Below, piece by piece: positions 1-8,211 of a DNA stretch of 64,000 nt (within the stretch, counting starts at the first letter, position 1; each line of letters begins with the position of its first letter). Source of the stretch: Deltaproteobacteria bacterium (GTDB lineage Bacteria; Desulfobacterota; Binatia; UBA1149; JAJCZL01); the NCBI GenBank assembly GCA_029262415.1, contig JAJCZL010000018.1, positions 1 to 64,000 of the forward strand, in the 5' to 3' direction. Below the pieces are notes generated by a model, which ran no database searches, was not told the origin of the DNA, and saw only the letters and a list, made by a program, of their open reading frames with translations. The position numbers were made by a program, and so were the translations under genes.

Positions 1-17
1 CCGGCCGGATCATACCC

Positions 18-704
18 CTATTCGCTCGTCACCTTGTGACGACAGCCGATCACGGCCGCGGTGGCACAGCGGAACCCGAGGGCGGCTGCAAGCACCGTCT
101 CCATGAAATGATCGATCTTGGCCTCGGACTGCTCGGTAAACGTCATCTGCGCGATCATTTGGGCCGAAGCGACGATCAGCCGCGCATCGCCTTCGGGGTC
201 GACGGTAGGCGCGACGTCTCCCTCGCGTTGTCCGCGCTCGATCGTTGCGGTGAGGGTGCGGACAATGCGCTCCTGAAACTTCATATAGCGCGGCCACACC
301 TCCTCGCGAATGGCCGTGCTCCAATCGAGCCAAACGCGTGCGTGGTTGCGATGGGTATTCACAGAGGCGGCAAAGGCGGCCAGGTGAGTGCGAAAGACCT
401 CGGCGGCCGGCTCGGCCGAGTCGTGGGCGCGCTCGGCCATGTCGATGAGGAACCGTTCGACTTCGTCGAGTACGGCCACAACGAGTTTCTCCCTGGTGGG
501 GAAGTAAACAAAAACCGTCGAGACCGACACCCCGGCCTGCTCGGCAATCTCGGCATGATGCGCGCCCGAAAGGCCCCTGCGCGCGAACACCGCCAGCGCG
601 CACTCGAGCAATTGCACGCGGCGAAGCTCGGGCGCTAGCCGGCGCCCCCGTTGCGGACCCGCGGCCGGGAGGGCCGCACTCTCGATTTGTCGGCTATGAG
701 TCAA
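18..704 (-). CDS. TetR/AcrR family transcriptional regulator
   Basis: A 228-residue DNA-binding repressor-type protein. The N-terminal helix-turn-helix lies at about residues 28-75: LLECALAVFARRG is helix 1, and the recognition part around AEIAEQAGVSVSTVFVYF is a typical TetR signature, here with TVFVYFPTREKL. The C-terminal ligand-binding half is diverged, as is usual, so no ligand can be predicted. The gene is divergent from the diiron/SCP2/ferredoxin/DUF1329 operon, and an inverted repeat lies just upstream of its start. It probably controls itself and that operon. The family call is sure; the target is inferred from position. Confidence 0.93.
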   Translation of the reverse strand: MTHSRQIESAALPAAGPQRGRRLAPELRRVQLLECALAVFARRGLSGAHHAEIAEQAGVSVSTVFVYFPTREKLVVAVLDEVERFLIDMAERAHDSAEPAAEVFRTHLAAFAASVNTHRNHARVWLDWSTAIREEVWPRYMKFQERIVRTLTATIERGQREGDVAPTVDPEGDARLIVASAQMIAQMTFTEQSEAKIDHFMETVLAAALGFRCATAAVIGCRHKVTSE

Positions 705-709
705 TAGAA

Positions 710-732
710 ATCAATACCTTAGAACTATTGAT
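710..732. promoter_or_regulatory. Candidate TetR operator (inverted repeat)
   Basis: Seven-base arms ATCAATA (710-716) and TATTGAT (726-732) are separated by 9 bases, six bases upstream of the TetR start and in an AT-rich island. The 23-bp span and position fit a TetR dimer site in the divergent intergenic region. No binding evidence exists in the sequence itself. Confidence 0.5.
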
Positions 733-751
733 ACTTTTCACAATAATTCGA

Positions 752-780
752 TTGACACAAGTCCAAACACTGACATAAAG
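752..780 (+). promoter_or_regulatory. Candidate sigma-70 promoter for the diiron operon
   Basis: A consensus -35 box TTGACA (752-757) is followed after 17 bases by ATAAAG (775-780), a weak -10. It lies about 65 bases upstream of the ATG at 846 and about 20 bases from the inverted repeat at 710-732, so a bound TetR could interfere. The -10 is poor, so the exact start is uncertain. Confidence 0.4.
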
Positions 781-845
781 TAGCACAATCTCTTATTACG
801 CGTTTTATCAATAAGCACTAACCGCACTTCCACAGGAGTCAGTCC

Positions 846-2030
846 ATGGGTCAGCCGAACTACACGCCGAACGATATTAAGCCGCTGCCGGTCGCCCTTC
901 CGCTCAACGAAGAGGGCCTCGCCTTTTACGAAAAGAAGTACAACCGCGACTACAACCAGTGGACGGAGATCCTGCAGAAAAACGTCGAGCGCATGACCAA
1001 GGGCGACCTCTCTCTGCACTGGATGAACACGGAGGGCAGCAGTTGGGGCAAGCGCGCCAAACCTTCTTCGCGCGGACTGACCTATACCGACGTCAACAAG
1101 CTGGCCACCAGCGGCAAGATGGAGGCGGAGACGAGGTGGATGAACTTCGCACCGCGTGGATCCATTCGCGAGCCCTACTTCGACGTGATGCCCGTGATCG
1201 AAGACTACACAGTGGCGAGTCGTGACGAGCTCTGGGCCGACAACGTCGTGACGCTTTACGAAGAGGCCGTGGCCCGTCAATGGAGCGCGACCCGCGACAT
1301 CCCTTGGGGTGAACTCGAGCCACTCCCCGAGGATCTCGAGAAGGCCTCGTGTCAGCTGTTTACCTTTCTTACCGAGGTTGAATTCGTCGCCGGCGACTTC
1401 CCCGCTAAGTGGCTCTACCGAATCCCTCAGGATTTTCTCGAAGTGAAGAGCTTCCTGGCGACGCAACTCATGGACGAGGCTCGCCACCAAGAAGTCTTCC
1501 GCAAGCGCGCTCTGGCCGGCGGCGGCCTTCTGCACGCTTCGCCGGGGTTTGAATGGGCACTCAAAGCCATCCTCGATGCACCGACGCACACGATGGGGAC
1601 GTTCTTGCTCAACCTGCTCGGAGAAGGCCTGGTGCTGTCGATCTTCCGCTCCGGGGAGATGATCGCGAAGACGCACGTGGACAAGGAAATCTTTCGCCGC
1701 ACCTTACAAGACGAGGCCCGGCACGTTTCCTACGGCGTTCTCGAACTCAAGAACTATCTCGACACCCACCCCGACCGTGAAAAAGCCGTCGAAGAGATGC
1801 ACCGCTTTGCCGACGTCGGCGAACAGATCATCCTTACGGCCTTCACCGAATCCACGGTTATCGAGCCGGTATCGATTCTACTCGGCGGCGGACTCGACAA
1901 GATCGAACAGGGCCTCGAAGGCATGCTCAAAGTCTGGGCGATGTTCATCGAGGAGTACCTACAGCGCTGCGACCGCGCCGGTTTCAATCGCCGCGAACGC
2001 TGCAAGATACCGATCCACGCTCCGTGGTGA
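846..2030 (+). CDS. Ferritin-like diiron protein (putative oxygenase/oxidase)
   Basis: A 394-residue protein with the carboxylate-bridged diiron pattern of the ferritin/R2-like superfamily. A first-helix glutamate lies near residue 140 (LYEEAV). The motif DEARHQ gives E211 and H214, a third-helix glutamate is near residue 260 (LLGEGL), and DEARHV gives E290 and H293. The two ExxH motifs are unmistakable. Such proteins activate O2 for hydroxylation, N-oxygenation or desaturation. A SCP2-like protein and a ferredoxin follow directly, so the ferredoxin is a plausible electron donor and the substrate may be a hydrophobic molecule. The start has an AGGAG ribosome site. The fold is confident; the reaction is unknown. 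Confidence 0.8.
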   Translation: MGQPNYTPNDIKPLPVALPLNEEGLAFYEKKYNRDYNQWTEILQKNVERMTKGDLSLHWMNTEGSSWGKRAKPSSRGLTYTDVNKLATSGKMEAETRWMNFAPRGSIREPYFDVMPVIEDYTVASRDELWADNVVTLYEEAVARQWSATRDIPWGELEPLPEDLEKASCQLFTFLTEVEFVAGDFPAKWLYRIPQDFLEVKSFLATQLMDEARHQEVFRKRALAGGGLLHASPGFEWALKAILDAPTHTMGTFLLNLLGEGLVLSIFRSGEMIAKTHVDKEIFRRTLQDEARHVSYGVLELKNYLDTHPDREKAVEEMHRFADVGEQIILTAFTESTVIEPVSILLGGGLDKIEQGLEGMLKVWAMFIEEYLQRCDRAGFNRRERCKIPIHAPW

Positions 2031-2044
2031 TGGAGGCCGGCACG

Positions 2045-2545
2045 ATGGAAAACATAGAAACCAACACCAGAACCCAAGACACGCCCGCGCCGGTGTCGTT
2101 TCCGAGTACGGCCTGGTTCCAAGCCCTGGCCGATCTCATGAATACCGACCGTGATACCCATGAGCATCTCGGCTTTATTGACTGTGTCGCACAATTCACG
2201 GTTCTCGACGGCGGCCCCGACGGGGGCCGCGTCGCCTACCAGGTGACGTTCGAGGAAATAGCAGCGACGGATGTTCGCGAGGTTACGGACGGTGACTCGG
2301 CCGGCGCGAGCTTTGCGCTCGAGGCCGGCTTGGCCACATGGCGTGAGATGATCGAGAACATCGCCGCGGGCGACGGCCGCCCCGATCTCGAGCATACCCT
2401 CAACGCGATGAGTCATATCGGAACCCCGATCGCTCTGGTCGCCGACGACCCTTTGGAACGCGACTGCTACTTTCGCTTTAACCAGAGCCTACAGACTTTC
2501 GTCAACGCTTCCTGTCAGATAGTGACGGTGTTCGAGAGAGCGTGA
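2045..2545 (+). CDS. SCP2-like sterol/lipid-binding domain protein
   Basis: A 166-residue soluble protein whose layout resembles the sterol carrier protein 2 fold: an early 'FPSTAWFQALADLMN' helix, beta strands around residues 50-85, then 'AGLATWREMIENIAAG' and a C-terminal helical end. SCP2 domains bind sterols, fatty acids or similar hydrophobic ligands. The start chosen at 2045 has GGAGG eight bases upstream. It sits 14 bases after the diiron gene and overlaps the ferredoxin gene by GTGA, so all three are translationally linked. A role in presenting a lipophilic substrate to the diiron enzyme is inference. Confidence 0.55.
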   Translation: MENIETNTRTQDTPAPVSFPSTAWFQALADLMNTDRDTHEHLGFIDCVAQFTVLDGGPDGGRVAYQVTFEEIAATDVREVTDGDSAGASFALEAGLATWREMIENIAAGDGRPDLEHTLNAMSHIGTPIALVADDPLERDCYFRFNQSLQTFVNASCQIVTVFERA

Positions 2546-2829
2546 AGGTGGCGACGCAGCGAAACGGACACTTCTACATCGACGATACCTGCATCGGCTG
2601 TGGCGCTTGCGACCACGCCTGCCCGGGTAAGGTCGACGCCGTCTTCAGCGTGAAGGACGATTTCCTCGGGCGCTTCGCTATCGTCATCGAAGAATGCATC
2701 GACTGCGGTTTTTGTGTGCCGCTATGCCCGGTCGACTGTATTCACGACGCCCGTAAAGAAGGCATCGTCGAGGGCTCGGGCGGCTACACCTTGATCAAGG
2801 AGCTCCAAGCCTGGGCCGAATCACGATAG
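2542..2829 (+). CDS. 2[4Fe-4S] ferredoxin
   Basis: A 95-residue bacterial-type ferredoxin with two complete cluster motifs: CIGCGACDHACP and CIDCGFCVPLCP, each C-x2-C-x2-C-x3-CP. It begins with GTG inside the stop of the SCP2-like gene (GTGA overlap), a sign of coupled expression. It is the likely electron carrier of this operon, perhaps feeding the diiron protein. Low-potential 2[4Fe-4S] donors are less common for diiron oxygenases than [2Fe-2S] ones, which makes the pairing notable. Confidence 0.9.
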   Translation: MKVATQRNGHFYIDDTCIGCGACDHACPGKVDAVFSVKDDFLGRFAIVIEECIDCGFCVPLCPVDCIHDARKEGIVEGSGGYTLIKELQAWAESR

Positions 2830-2901
2830 CGCTAGCGCGCGCGGTGGCGATCACCCGGCCGAACCCAGGCCGCCGGGCAGACTATCGCTGTGGAGGCAGG
2901 A

Positions 2902-4164
2902 ATGCTTGACACCCGAATCGGAACCGCTTTCCTCGTTGTCGCGGCGTGCGTGATGTGCAGCAGTAGCGCTGCGGCCGATCCCGCTCCCGGCGACGTGATC
3001 ACTTTCAAGAACGCCCGCGAGCACGACACTTTCCTGCCGCCGGCGGTGATGACCATGCTCGACTACGGCATGAAAATCGAGGTCGTCGCGAACAAGTCGT
3101 GTCCGTGGCCCGAGGCCTACAAGAAGGCCACCGAACAGTACTCGGCACAGGTAGAATTAACCGAGGACAAGCTTTCGTTAAAAAATTATGTCTCGGGGAT
3201 GCCGTTCCCGACGGTCGACGCCAATGATCCTGACGCCGCCCGCAAGATCATGTGGAACCAGGAGTACAAGCCGGCGTACTCAGACGACGTGCGTACCGAG
3301 TGGGTCGTCGACAACCAAGACGCCACCGGCTTCGTCGAAAAGATGATCTCGTCGGACGTGTGGCGACGTCTCAAATGGGACGGGCGCCTCAATTTGGATC
3401 CCAAGCCTATAATTCCGAATAGTCCGCCGCTGCGTTACACCGAGCAGTGGGGTCCGATCAACACTCCCTTCGATCTCAAGGGCACGTCGTTCTTGTTGTA
3501 CCGCTATTCCGCCCCTCAGCGTTCCGACGACTCCTGGCTCTACTTTCCGCAGTTGCGCCGCGTGCGCCGCTACTCGACATCGGACCGTAGCGGGACGCTG
3601 TTCGGCAGCGATATCGACCAGGACAGCATTTGGGGCTTTAACTCCAAACCCGAGTGGTGGGAGTTTCGTCTGCTCGGCTCCAAAGAGATTCTGGTGCCGA
3701 TGCATGCCGGCAAGTACGCGACCGCCGATCTCTGGTGCTCGGACAAAGACAAGGCCAGTTGGGTACCGTGCGTGAAGTGGGAAAAGCGCAAGGTTTGGTT
3801 GATCGACGGCCGCCCCGAACGCCTACCCGTTTATGCTTTCAGCAAACGCCACCTATGGGTCGACCAAGAGGTCTACAACGTGACCACCTCGGAGATCTTC
3901 GACAAGAGCGGCGAGCTCTGGAAAGTTTGGCAGAACGTATTCTGGTGCGCCCATTCGGTGCGCGACGGACGAGAGTACCCCGACCAACGGCTGTTCACGC
4001 CGGCCATTGCGATGATCGACTTTCAACTCAGTCACTCGTCGCGGATTACGCCGCCGGGGCCCGCGAACCCCCTGGTTTACGACTGGATGTTCGAGTCGGG
4101 CGAGCGTTCGTTGAACCTGCCCGAGTACTACACGATTTCGAGCGTGATCGCCGAAGGGCGCTGA
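2902..4164 (+). CDS. DUF1329 family exported protein
   Basis: A 420-residue protein with an N-terminal signal peptide (hydrophobic AFLVVAACVMC then SSSAAADP; cleavage near AAA-DP). The body carries the DUF1329 pattern: a long beta-rich region with SWLYFPQLRRVRR, 'SDIDQDSIWGFN' and 'KRHLWVDQEVYN', as in LolA/LolB-related outer-membrane lipid-handling folds. DUF1329 proteins occur with RND exporters and with genes for hydrophobic-compound degradation, but their job is not established. The start at 2902 follows GGAGGCAGG. It is the last gene of the diiron set, 72 bases after the ferredoxin. Confidence 0.85.
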   Translation: MLDTRIGTAFLVVAACVMCSSSAAADPAPGDVITFKNAREHDTFLPPAVMTMLDYGMKIEVVANKSCPWPEAYKKATEQYSAQVELTEDKLSLKNYVSGMPFPTVDANDPDAARKIMWNQEYKPAYSDDVRTEWVVDNQDATGFVEKMISSDVWRRLKWDGRLNLDPKPIIPNSPPLRYTEQWGPINTPFDLKGTSFLLYRYSAPQRSDDSWLYFPQLRRVRRYSTSDRSGTLFGSDIDQDSIWGFNSKPEWWEFRLLGSKEILVPMHAGKYATADLWCSDKDKASWVPCVKWEKRKVWLIDGRPERLPVYAFSKRHLWVDQEVYNVTTSEIFDKSGELWKVWQNVFWCAHSVRDGREYPDQRLFTPAIAMIDFQLSHSSRITPPGPANPLVYDWMFESGERSLNLPEYYTISSVIAEGR

Positions 4165-4223
4165 GCCGTTTCGGGCTTGGCGGGGTTGCGTTTGCGCGCC
4201 AAGCCGCGCGCTCAGAGCGTCAC

Positions 4224-4631
4224 TCAGCAGCCGCCGGCCGCGAAGAATTCCGCCATCCTCGGTGCCACCCGTTCACGAAGTATGACCAGCGCGCTCTCGG
4301 GTCGGATCATTACATCGAGACGCTTTATCAGTCCGTTGTCACTGAGAGTGATCAGATCGATTCCCTGAAGCTCACAGTCGCCGACGTGTCCACGGAACTC
4401 GAGCGCAAGCTCGCCGCCGGCAACCCATTGGCGGTGGTAGGTGAAGTCGTCGATCGTCTCGATGATGATACCGAGTAGGTGGGCAACTACCGCTTTGCCC
4501 TCAATGCGGTTCCAGTAGGGCGGAGCGCCCATCGATATATCGTCGGCGAGCACTGCCGCCACGCGTTCCGTGTCATGGTTCTTGACGATCTCGTTCCAGG
4601 TGGCGAGAAAAGCCTCGGCGTTGACGGACAT
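4224..4631 (-). CDS. SnoaL-like / NTF2-fold protein
   Basis: A 135-residue protein starting at MSVNAEAFLATW, preceded by a strong AAGGAGG site, which decides this start over an in-frame one 81 bases upstream. The NTF2-like pattern is visible: an N-terminal helix, 'HDTERVAAVLADDISMGAPP', 'WNRIEGKAVVAHLLG', and beta strands with 'ALEFRGHVG' and 'LSDNGLIKRLDVMIRP'. The fold serves as cyclase, isomerase or ligand-binding protein, so the activity cannot be assigned. It is convergent with the DUF1329 gene and monocistronic. Confidence 0.75.
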   Translation of the reverse strand: MSVNAEAFLATWNEIVKNHDTERVAAVLADDISMGAPPYWNRIEGKAVVAHLLGIIIETIDDFTYHRQWVAGGELALEFRGHVGDCELQGIDLITLSDNGLIKRLDVMIRPESALVILRERVAPRMAEFFAAGGC

Positions 4632-4791
4632 GAGGTTACCTCCTTGCTCGACCCCAGGAGTGTTGCCGGTTTGAGCGCCTGTTTTCCAGCGGCGCTTTCC
4701 AACGAACCGCACGCTACCCTGGAGTGCCTATACCACCGCGGTCATTGACCGGGCCGACACGAGCACGGCTTCATGATCTCATGGAAACGAC

Positions 4792-4821
4792 TTGCGACTT
4801 AGGTATAACCCGGGTTATACT
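4792..4821 (+). promoter_or_regulatory. Promoter and operator palindrome of the toxin-antitoxin pair
   Basis: TTGCGA (4792-4797), an 18-base spacer and TATACT (4816-4821) form a good sigma-70 promoter. A perfect 18-bp palindrome GTATAACCCGGGTTATAC (4803-4820) covers the spacer and most of the -10, the expected place for an autoregulating ribbon-helix-helix antitoxin. Transcription would start about 7 bases after the -10, essentially at the GTG at 4829, suggesting a leaderless or nearly leaderless message. Confidence 0.65.
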
Positions 4822-4828
4822 CGGGGCC

Positions 4829-5071
4829 GTGAAAACAGCAGTATCCTTGCCCGGCGACTTGTTCGAGAGCGCCGAGCGTTACCGAGAAGCGGAGGGTTTA
4901 TCGCGCAGCGAACTCTACGCCAACGCGCTACGCGAGTTTCTAGCCGACCGTTCTGATCAGTCGATCCGCGAGCAGTTGAACACTGTGTACCCGAAACAAA
5001 ACACCGAACCGGCGGTCGATCCGGTGCTGGCTGCCTTGCAGGCCGCAACGGTCGACAACGAAGAGTGGTGA
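4829..5071 (+). CDS. Ribbon-helix-helix antitoxin (MazE/CopG-like)
   Basis: An 80-residue protein starting at GTG 4829. The N-terminus TAVSLPGDLFESAERYREAEGLSRSELYANALREFL is a classic ribbon-helix-helix: one short beta strand, then two helices. It should bind the palindrome at 4803-4820 as a dimer and neutralise the toxin through its C-terminal acidic tail (ending ATVDNEEW). The toxin gene begins before this one ends (overlap 5065-5071). An upstream in-frame start at 4724 is possible but lies before the promoter and has no recognisable domain. Confidence 0.85.
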   Translation: MKTAVSLPGDLFESAERYREAEGLSRSELYANALREFLADRSDQSIREQLNTVYPKQNTEPAVDPVLAALQAATVDNEEW

Positions 5072-5409
5072 TTCGACGTGGTGAACTGTGGTGGGCGGCG
5101 CTTGCGCGACCGACGGGTTCTGCACCCGGATACCGGCGGCCGGTTGTGGTAGCGCAAGCCGACCCGTTCAGCAGTAGCCATATCAATACGGTTGTCGTGG
5201 CAGCGGTAAGTTCGAACTTAGGCCTCGCCGACGCGCCGGGAAACTTCGTCCTGGCCGCAGGCAAGCGACGATTGGCTAAGCCGAGCGTAGTCAACGTGTC
5301 GCAACTGCTCACACTGGACAAGCGCTTCCTCGAAAGCAAGATCGGACGCTTGAGTAGCCGGGAACTCGGCGCACTAGACGCAGGGCTTCGCAAGATCCTC
5401 TCGCTCTGA
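5065..5409 (+). CDS. mazF: MazF/PemK-type endoribonuclease toxin
   Basis: A 114-residue protein of the MazF/PemK family of mRNA interferases. Family landmarks: RRGELWWA at the start, 'GYRRPVVVAQADPFSSSHINTVVVAAVSS' (the RP..V..ND-type core, with the usual N replaced by A), 'SVVNVSQLLTLDKRFL' and the C-terminal LSSRELGALDAGLRKIL. It begins with tandem GTG codons (5065 and 5068) overlapping the antitoxin stop, so synthesis is coupled. Complete length and intact landmarks suggest an active toxin. It converges with the arsenite exporter gene. Confidence 0.9.
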   Translation: MVIRRGELWWAALARPTGSAPGYRRPVVVAQADPFSSSHINTVVVAAVSSNLGLADAPGNFVLAAGKRRLAKPSVVNVSQLLTLDKRFLESKIGRLSSRELGALDAGLRKILSL

Positions 5410-5437
5410 AGGGGGTTCGGCAGTCCCGAGTGGACTT

Positions 5438-6517
5438 TTACGGCGCGGCCGTTAGCGCTTCTGAGTCGCCAAAGTACCGGCCTCGAATCCACAGCGACGC
5501 GTTAACAAGGCTGATCAGTACCGGCACCTCGACCAGCGGACCGATCACCGCTGCAAACGCCGCTCCCGAGTCGATGCCGAAAACCGCGATCGCTACCGCG
5601 ATCGCCAACTCAAAATTGTTACTTGCAGCCGTGAAAGACAGCGTCGCCGATTTCGGATAGTCGGCGCCCACTCTCCTGGCCATCCAAAACGAGATGAAGA
5701 ACATCGCCACAAAATAGATGAGAAGCGGGACCGCAATACGCAGAACGTCGGCGGGAATCGAGACAATCATCTCGCCCTTGAGGCTGAACATCACAAATAT
5801 CGTAAAAAGCAGCGCACCCAGCGTCAGCGGACTTATTCGCGGGATGAATTCGGACTCATACCAGGCTTTTCCCTTCGCCGAGATGAGCGAGAACCGGGTG
5901 ATGATACCGGCAGCGAAAGGGATACCGAGGTAGACCATCACGCTTTTTGCAATCTGGCCCATGCTCACGTCCACAAGGCTGCCCTCCAGCCCGAGAAGCG
6001 GAGGCAGCACCGTGATGAATACGTAGGCGTAGACGCTGTAGAACAGCACTTGGAAGACACTGTTGAAGGCGACAAGTCCGGCCGCGTACTCGGTGTCGCC
6101 CTCGGCCAGCTCGTTCCAGACGATGACCATGGCGATACAACGCGCCAGCCCGATCATGATGAGTCCAACCATGTAGTCGGGGTAGCCGTGCAGGAACACG
6201 ATGGCCAGCACGAACATGAGTAGCGGGCCGACGATCCAGTTCTGGATCAAAGACACGCTGAGAATACGCCAGTCGCTGAATACATCCCCGAGCTCTTCGT
6301 ACTTCACCTTGGCAAGCGGTGGATACATCATGACGATGAGACCGAGCGCAATCGGGATATTCGTCGTGCCTATTTGGAAGCGGTTAATAAACGCTTCCAC
6401 CCCGGGCAGTGCGTATCCGCTAACCACGCCGACAGCCATCGCGAGAAAGATCCACAACGTCAGGTAGCGGTCGAGGAAAGAGAGTTCTCTTCGGCAACTC
6501 GGTTGCGTTCGGCTCAC
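5438..6517 (-). CDS. acr3: ACR3-family arsenite efflux permease
   Basis: A 359-residue membrane protein with about ten hydrophobic segments. It carries the ACR3 signatures: the conserved cysteine motif [19 protein letters not shown] (fourth helix), '[18 protein letters not shown]' and '[20 protein letters not shown]' near the C-terminus. It exports arsenite/antimonite using the proton gradient. The preferred start is GTG 6517, overlapping the arsR stop as GTGA; a TTG at 6535 is less likely. Transcribed with arsR from the operator at 6903-6920. Confidence 0.93.
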   Translation of the reverse strand: MSRTQPSCRRELSFLDRYLTLWIFLAMAVGVVSGYALPGVEAFINRFQIGTTNIPIALGLIVMMYPPLAKVKYEELGDVFSDWRILSVSLIQNWIVGPLLMFVLAIVFLHGYPDYMVGLIMIGLARCIAMVIVWNELAEGDTEYAAGLVAFNSVFQVLFYSVYAYVFITVLPPLLGLEGSLVDVSMGQIAKSVMVYLGIPFAAGIITRFSLISAKGKAWYESEFIPRISPLTLGALLFTIFVMFSLKGEMIVSIPADVLRIAVPLLIYFVAMFFISFWMARRVGADYPKSATLSFTAASNNFELAIAVAIAVFGIDSGAAFAAVIGPLVEVPVLISLVNASLWIRGRYFGDSEALTAAP

Positions 6518-6903
6518 AGCGCACCTCGGCCGCAATCGCCGCCACGACTCTGCAGCTCTTTCAGCCGTTGTCTGTCCTCAGCCAGTGGGGCAAACTCGCC
6601 GAGGCAAGAACCCACGCAGGCGTTGAGACGTTTTTGCAGCACGCCCAGTTTCCGCTCGATGCTGTAGTGCTTCCACTTTCCCTGTTGCCGCACCGATACC
6701 AGACCGACCCGGCGTAGGTAGGCGAGGTGTCGCGAGACCTTGGGCTGACTTTCTTCGAGGACTGCGCAGAGGTCGCACACACAAATCTCGCCTTCGCGAA
6801 GAAGGTTCAGAAGCCGAAGCCTGGTTTGGTCGGCGAAGGCACGGAAGAGTTCCGGAGCCTCGGCCACGGTGATGGTGATGTCGTGTACGGTCGCCGCTTT
6901 CAT
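6514..6903 (-). CDS. arsR: ArsR arsenic-responsive repressor
   Basis: A 129-residue winged-helix repressor. [21 protein letters not shown] leads to the metalloid site ICVCDLC, the classical helix-3 ELCVCDLC-type As(III) site, followed by [17 protein letters not shown] (recognition helix and wing). Extra cysteines near the C-terminus (CVGSC and GGDCG) may add ligands. It directly precedes acr3 and shares its message. Binding of arsenite should release it from the dyad that overlaps its own start codon. Confidence 0.94.
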   Translation of the reverse strand: MKAATVHDITITVAEAPELFRAFADQTRLRLLNLLREGEICVCDLCAVLEESQPKVSRHLAYLRRVGLVSVRQQGKWKHYSIERKLGVLQKRLNACVGSCLGEFAPLAEDRQRLKELQSRGGDCGRGAL

Positions 6904-6920
6904 ATACGCCTAGACGTATA
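6903..6920. promoter_or_regulatory. Candidate ArsR operator
   Basis: The 18-bp sequence TATACGCCTAGACGTATA is a palindrome with 16 of 18 symmetric positions. It abuts the arsR start codon (ATG at 6903-6901 on the minus strand), where ArsR-family operators are often found. It is the only strong dyad between arsR and the next gene. Confidence 0.5.
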
Positions 6921-7167
6921 CGAAAGCCGGCCTAGTCCGTCAAGCCGGCGAACCGACAAGTAAGTGGTGAGGCCTATTAGGTCCGAGAAAGAGCGCGGCC
7001 TCGATTCAAGTCAAGATAGCGACCATACTCCGACCCTGATGGTGGGTCGTGATAGCTGTTGCGCTCGCGTCCCATCGCTGCACCGGCGCGCGCCGAAATT
7101 GGCCGCACGCTGAAATGAGTGCGGCTTTATCGTCCGCGTGGTTTTGAACGAAGCACTGGAGACGGCA

Positions 7168-8139
7168 ATGGCAACAATCGTCGGCAACCTGACCCCGCAA
7201 GACGACTACATGCACCGGCTCGGCCCCGAGCCTAATTTTAACGAGAGCATGTACTTCAACTTCTTCGACCGCGAACGCTCGCTCGGCGGTTTCGTGCGGC
7301 TCGGCAACCGCGCCAACGAAGGCCGCGCGGAGATGACCGTATGCCTTTACCTGGCCGACGGCCGTGTCCTCTTCTCCTTCAAGCGCGCGAAGATCTCCGA
7401 CAACAACGCATTCGATGCCGGCGGGCTTCGCTTCGAGGTGCTCGAGCCGGGCGAGAAGCTGCGTACCGTATACTGCGGCGAGGCGATCGAGTTGGACGAC
7501 CCGAAGAGCCTCGGCGACCCGGCCCGCGCGTTTCGCGAAAGCCCAAAGCGGACGATCTCACTTGATCTCATCCACCAGGCCTGCGGCCCCATGTACGGAG
7601 AGTCTCACGACAACCAAGAGTCGGTCCGCTCGGCCGAGCAACAGTTCGCCAAAGCCCACTACGAGCAACACATGCAGGTATCGGGAACCATCGACCTCGG
7701 CAGCGAGAAAATCGAGATCGCCGGCTACGGTCTGCGCGACCACTCGTGGGGACCGCGCTACTGGCAGGCCATCGAGAGCTACGAGTGGCTCACCATGAAC
7801 TTCGGTGCCGAGATCGGCGCGATGGTGAGCATCGTGCGCGTCAAGGGAGAGCAGCCCCGCTACGGCGGCGTGATCGTTAAGGATGGCACGGTAGACCCCA
7901 TCAACCACGCGGTGATCGAAGCCGAGTACGAAGACAACGGCCTGTATCACCGCGCCCTCGTTGCAACCGTTCAGACGAAAAGCGGCGAGACTCACCAGAT
8001 CCGCGGAAAAGTCCGAGGATTCGTTCCACTGCGAAACCGCCGCGACGGCATGACCACCCACATCGGCGAAGGCATGACCGAGTGGCGACTCGGCGAGCGC
8101 GTCGGCTACGGGCTGTCGGAGTTTCTTCGCCAGGTGTAG
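7168..8139 (+). CDS. DUF7064/AttH-CrtC-like lipocalin-fold protein
   Basis: A 323-residue soluble protein without signal peptide. Its best landmark is 'GYGLRDHSWGPRYW' near residue 195, matched by 'HRDHSWGGERDW' in the protein at 22763-23671. This places both in the same family, related to the lipocalin-like AttH/hydroxyneurosporene-synthase group. Members are found in catabolic clusters for steroids, terpenoids and other hydrophobic compounds, but no reaction is firmly known. Start 7168 has GGAG at good distance; an upstream GTG at 7138 is weaker. The EthD gene follows after 72 bases. Confidence 0.7.
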   Translation: MATIVGNLTPQDDYMHRLGPEPNFNESMYFNFFDRERSLGGFVRLGNRANEGRAEMTVCLYLADGRVLFSFKRAKISDNNAFDAGGLRFEVLEPGEKLRTVYCGEAIELDDPKSLGDPARAFRESPKRTISLDLIHQACGPMYGESHDNQESVRSAEQQFAKAHYEQHMQVSGTIDLGSEKIEIAGYGLRDHSWGPRYWQAIESYEWLTMNFGAEIGAMVSIVRVKGEQPRYGGVIVKDGTVDPINHAVIEAEYEDNGLYHRALVATVQTKSGETHQIRGKVRGFVPLRNRRDGMTTHIGEGMTEWRLGERVGYGLSEFLRQV

Positions 8140-8211
8140 CCCGACGGGAATCGTCGGCTCGCAAAGCGCGGGCGACGTAGCCACGTTCGCGCCGCCGAGA
8201 AGGAGGGTACG

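Noticed and set aside
738-1676. Long open frame antisense to the diiron protein gene
   Set aside because: The plus-strand frame has clear ExxH motifs, a ribosome site and operon context. The antisense product has no recognisable features and is expected from high GC.
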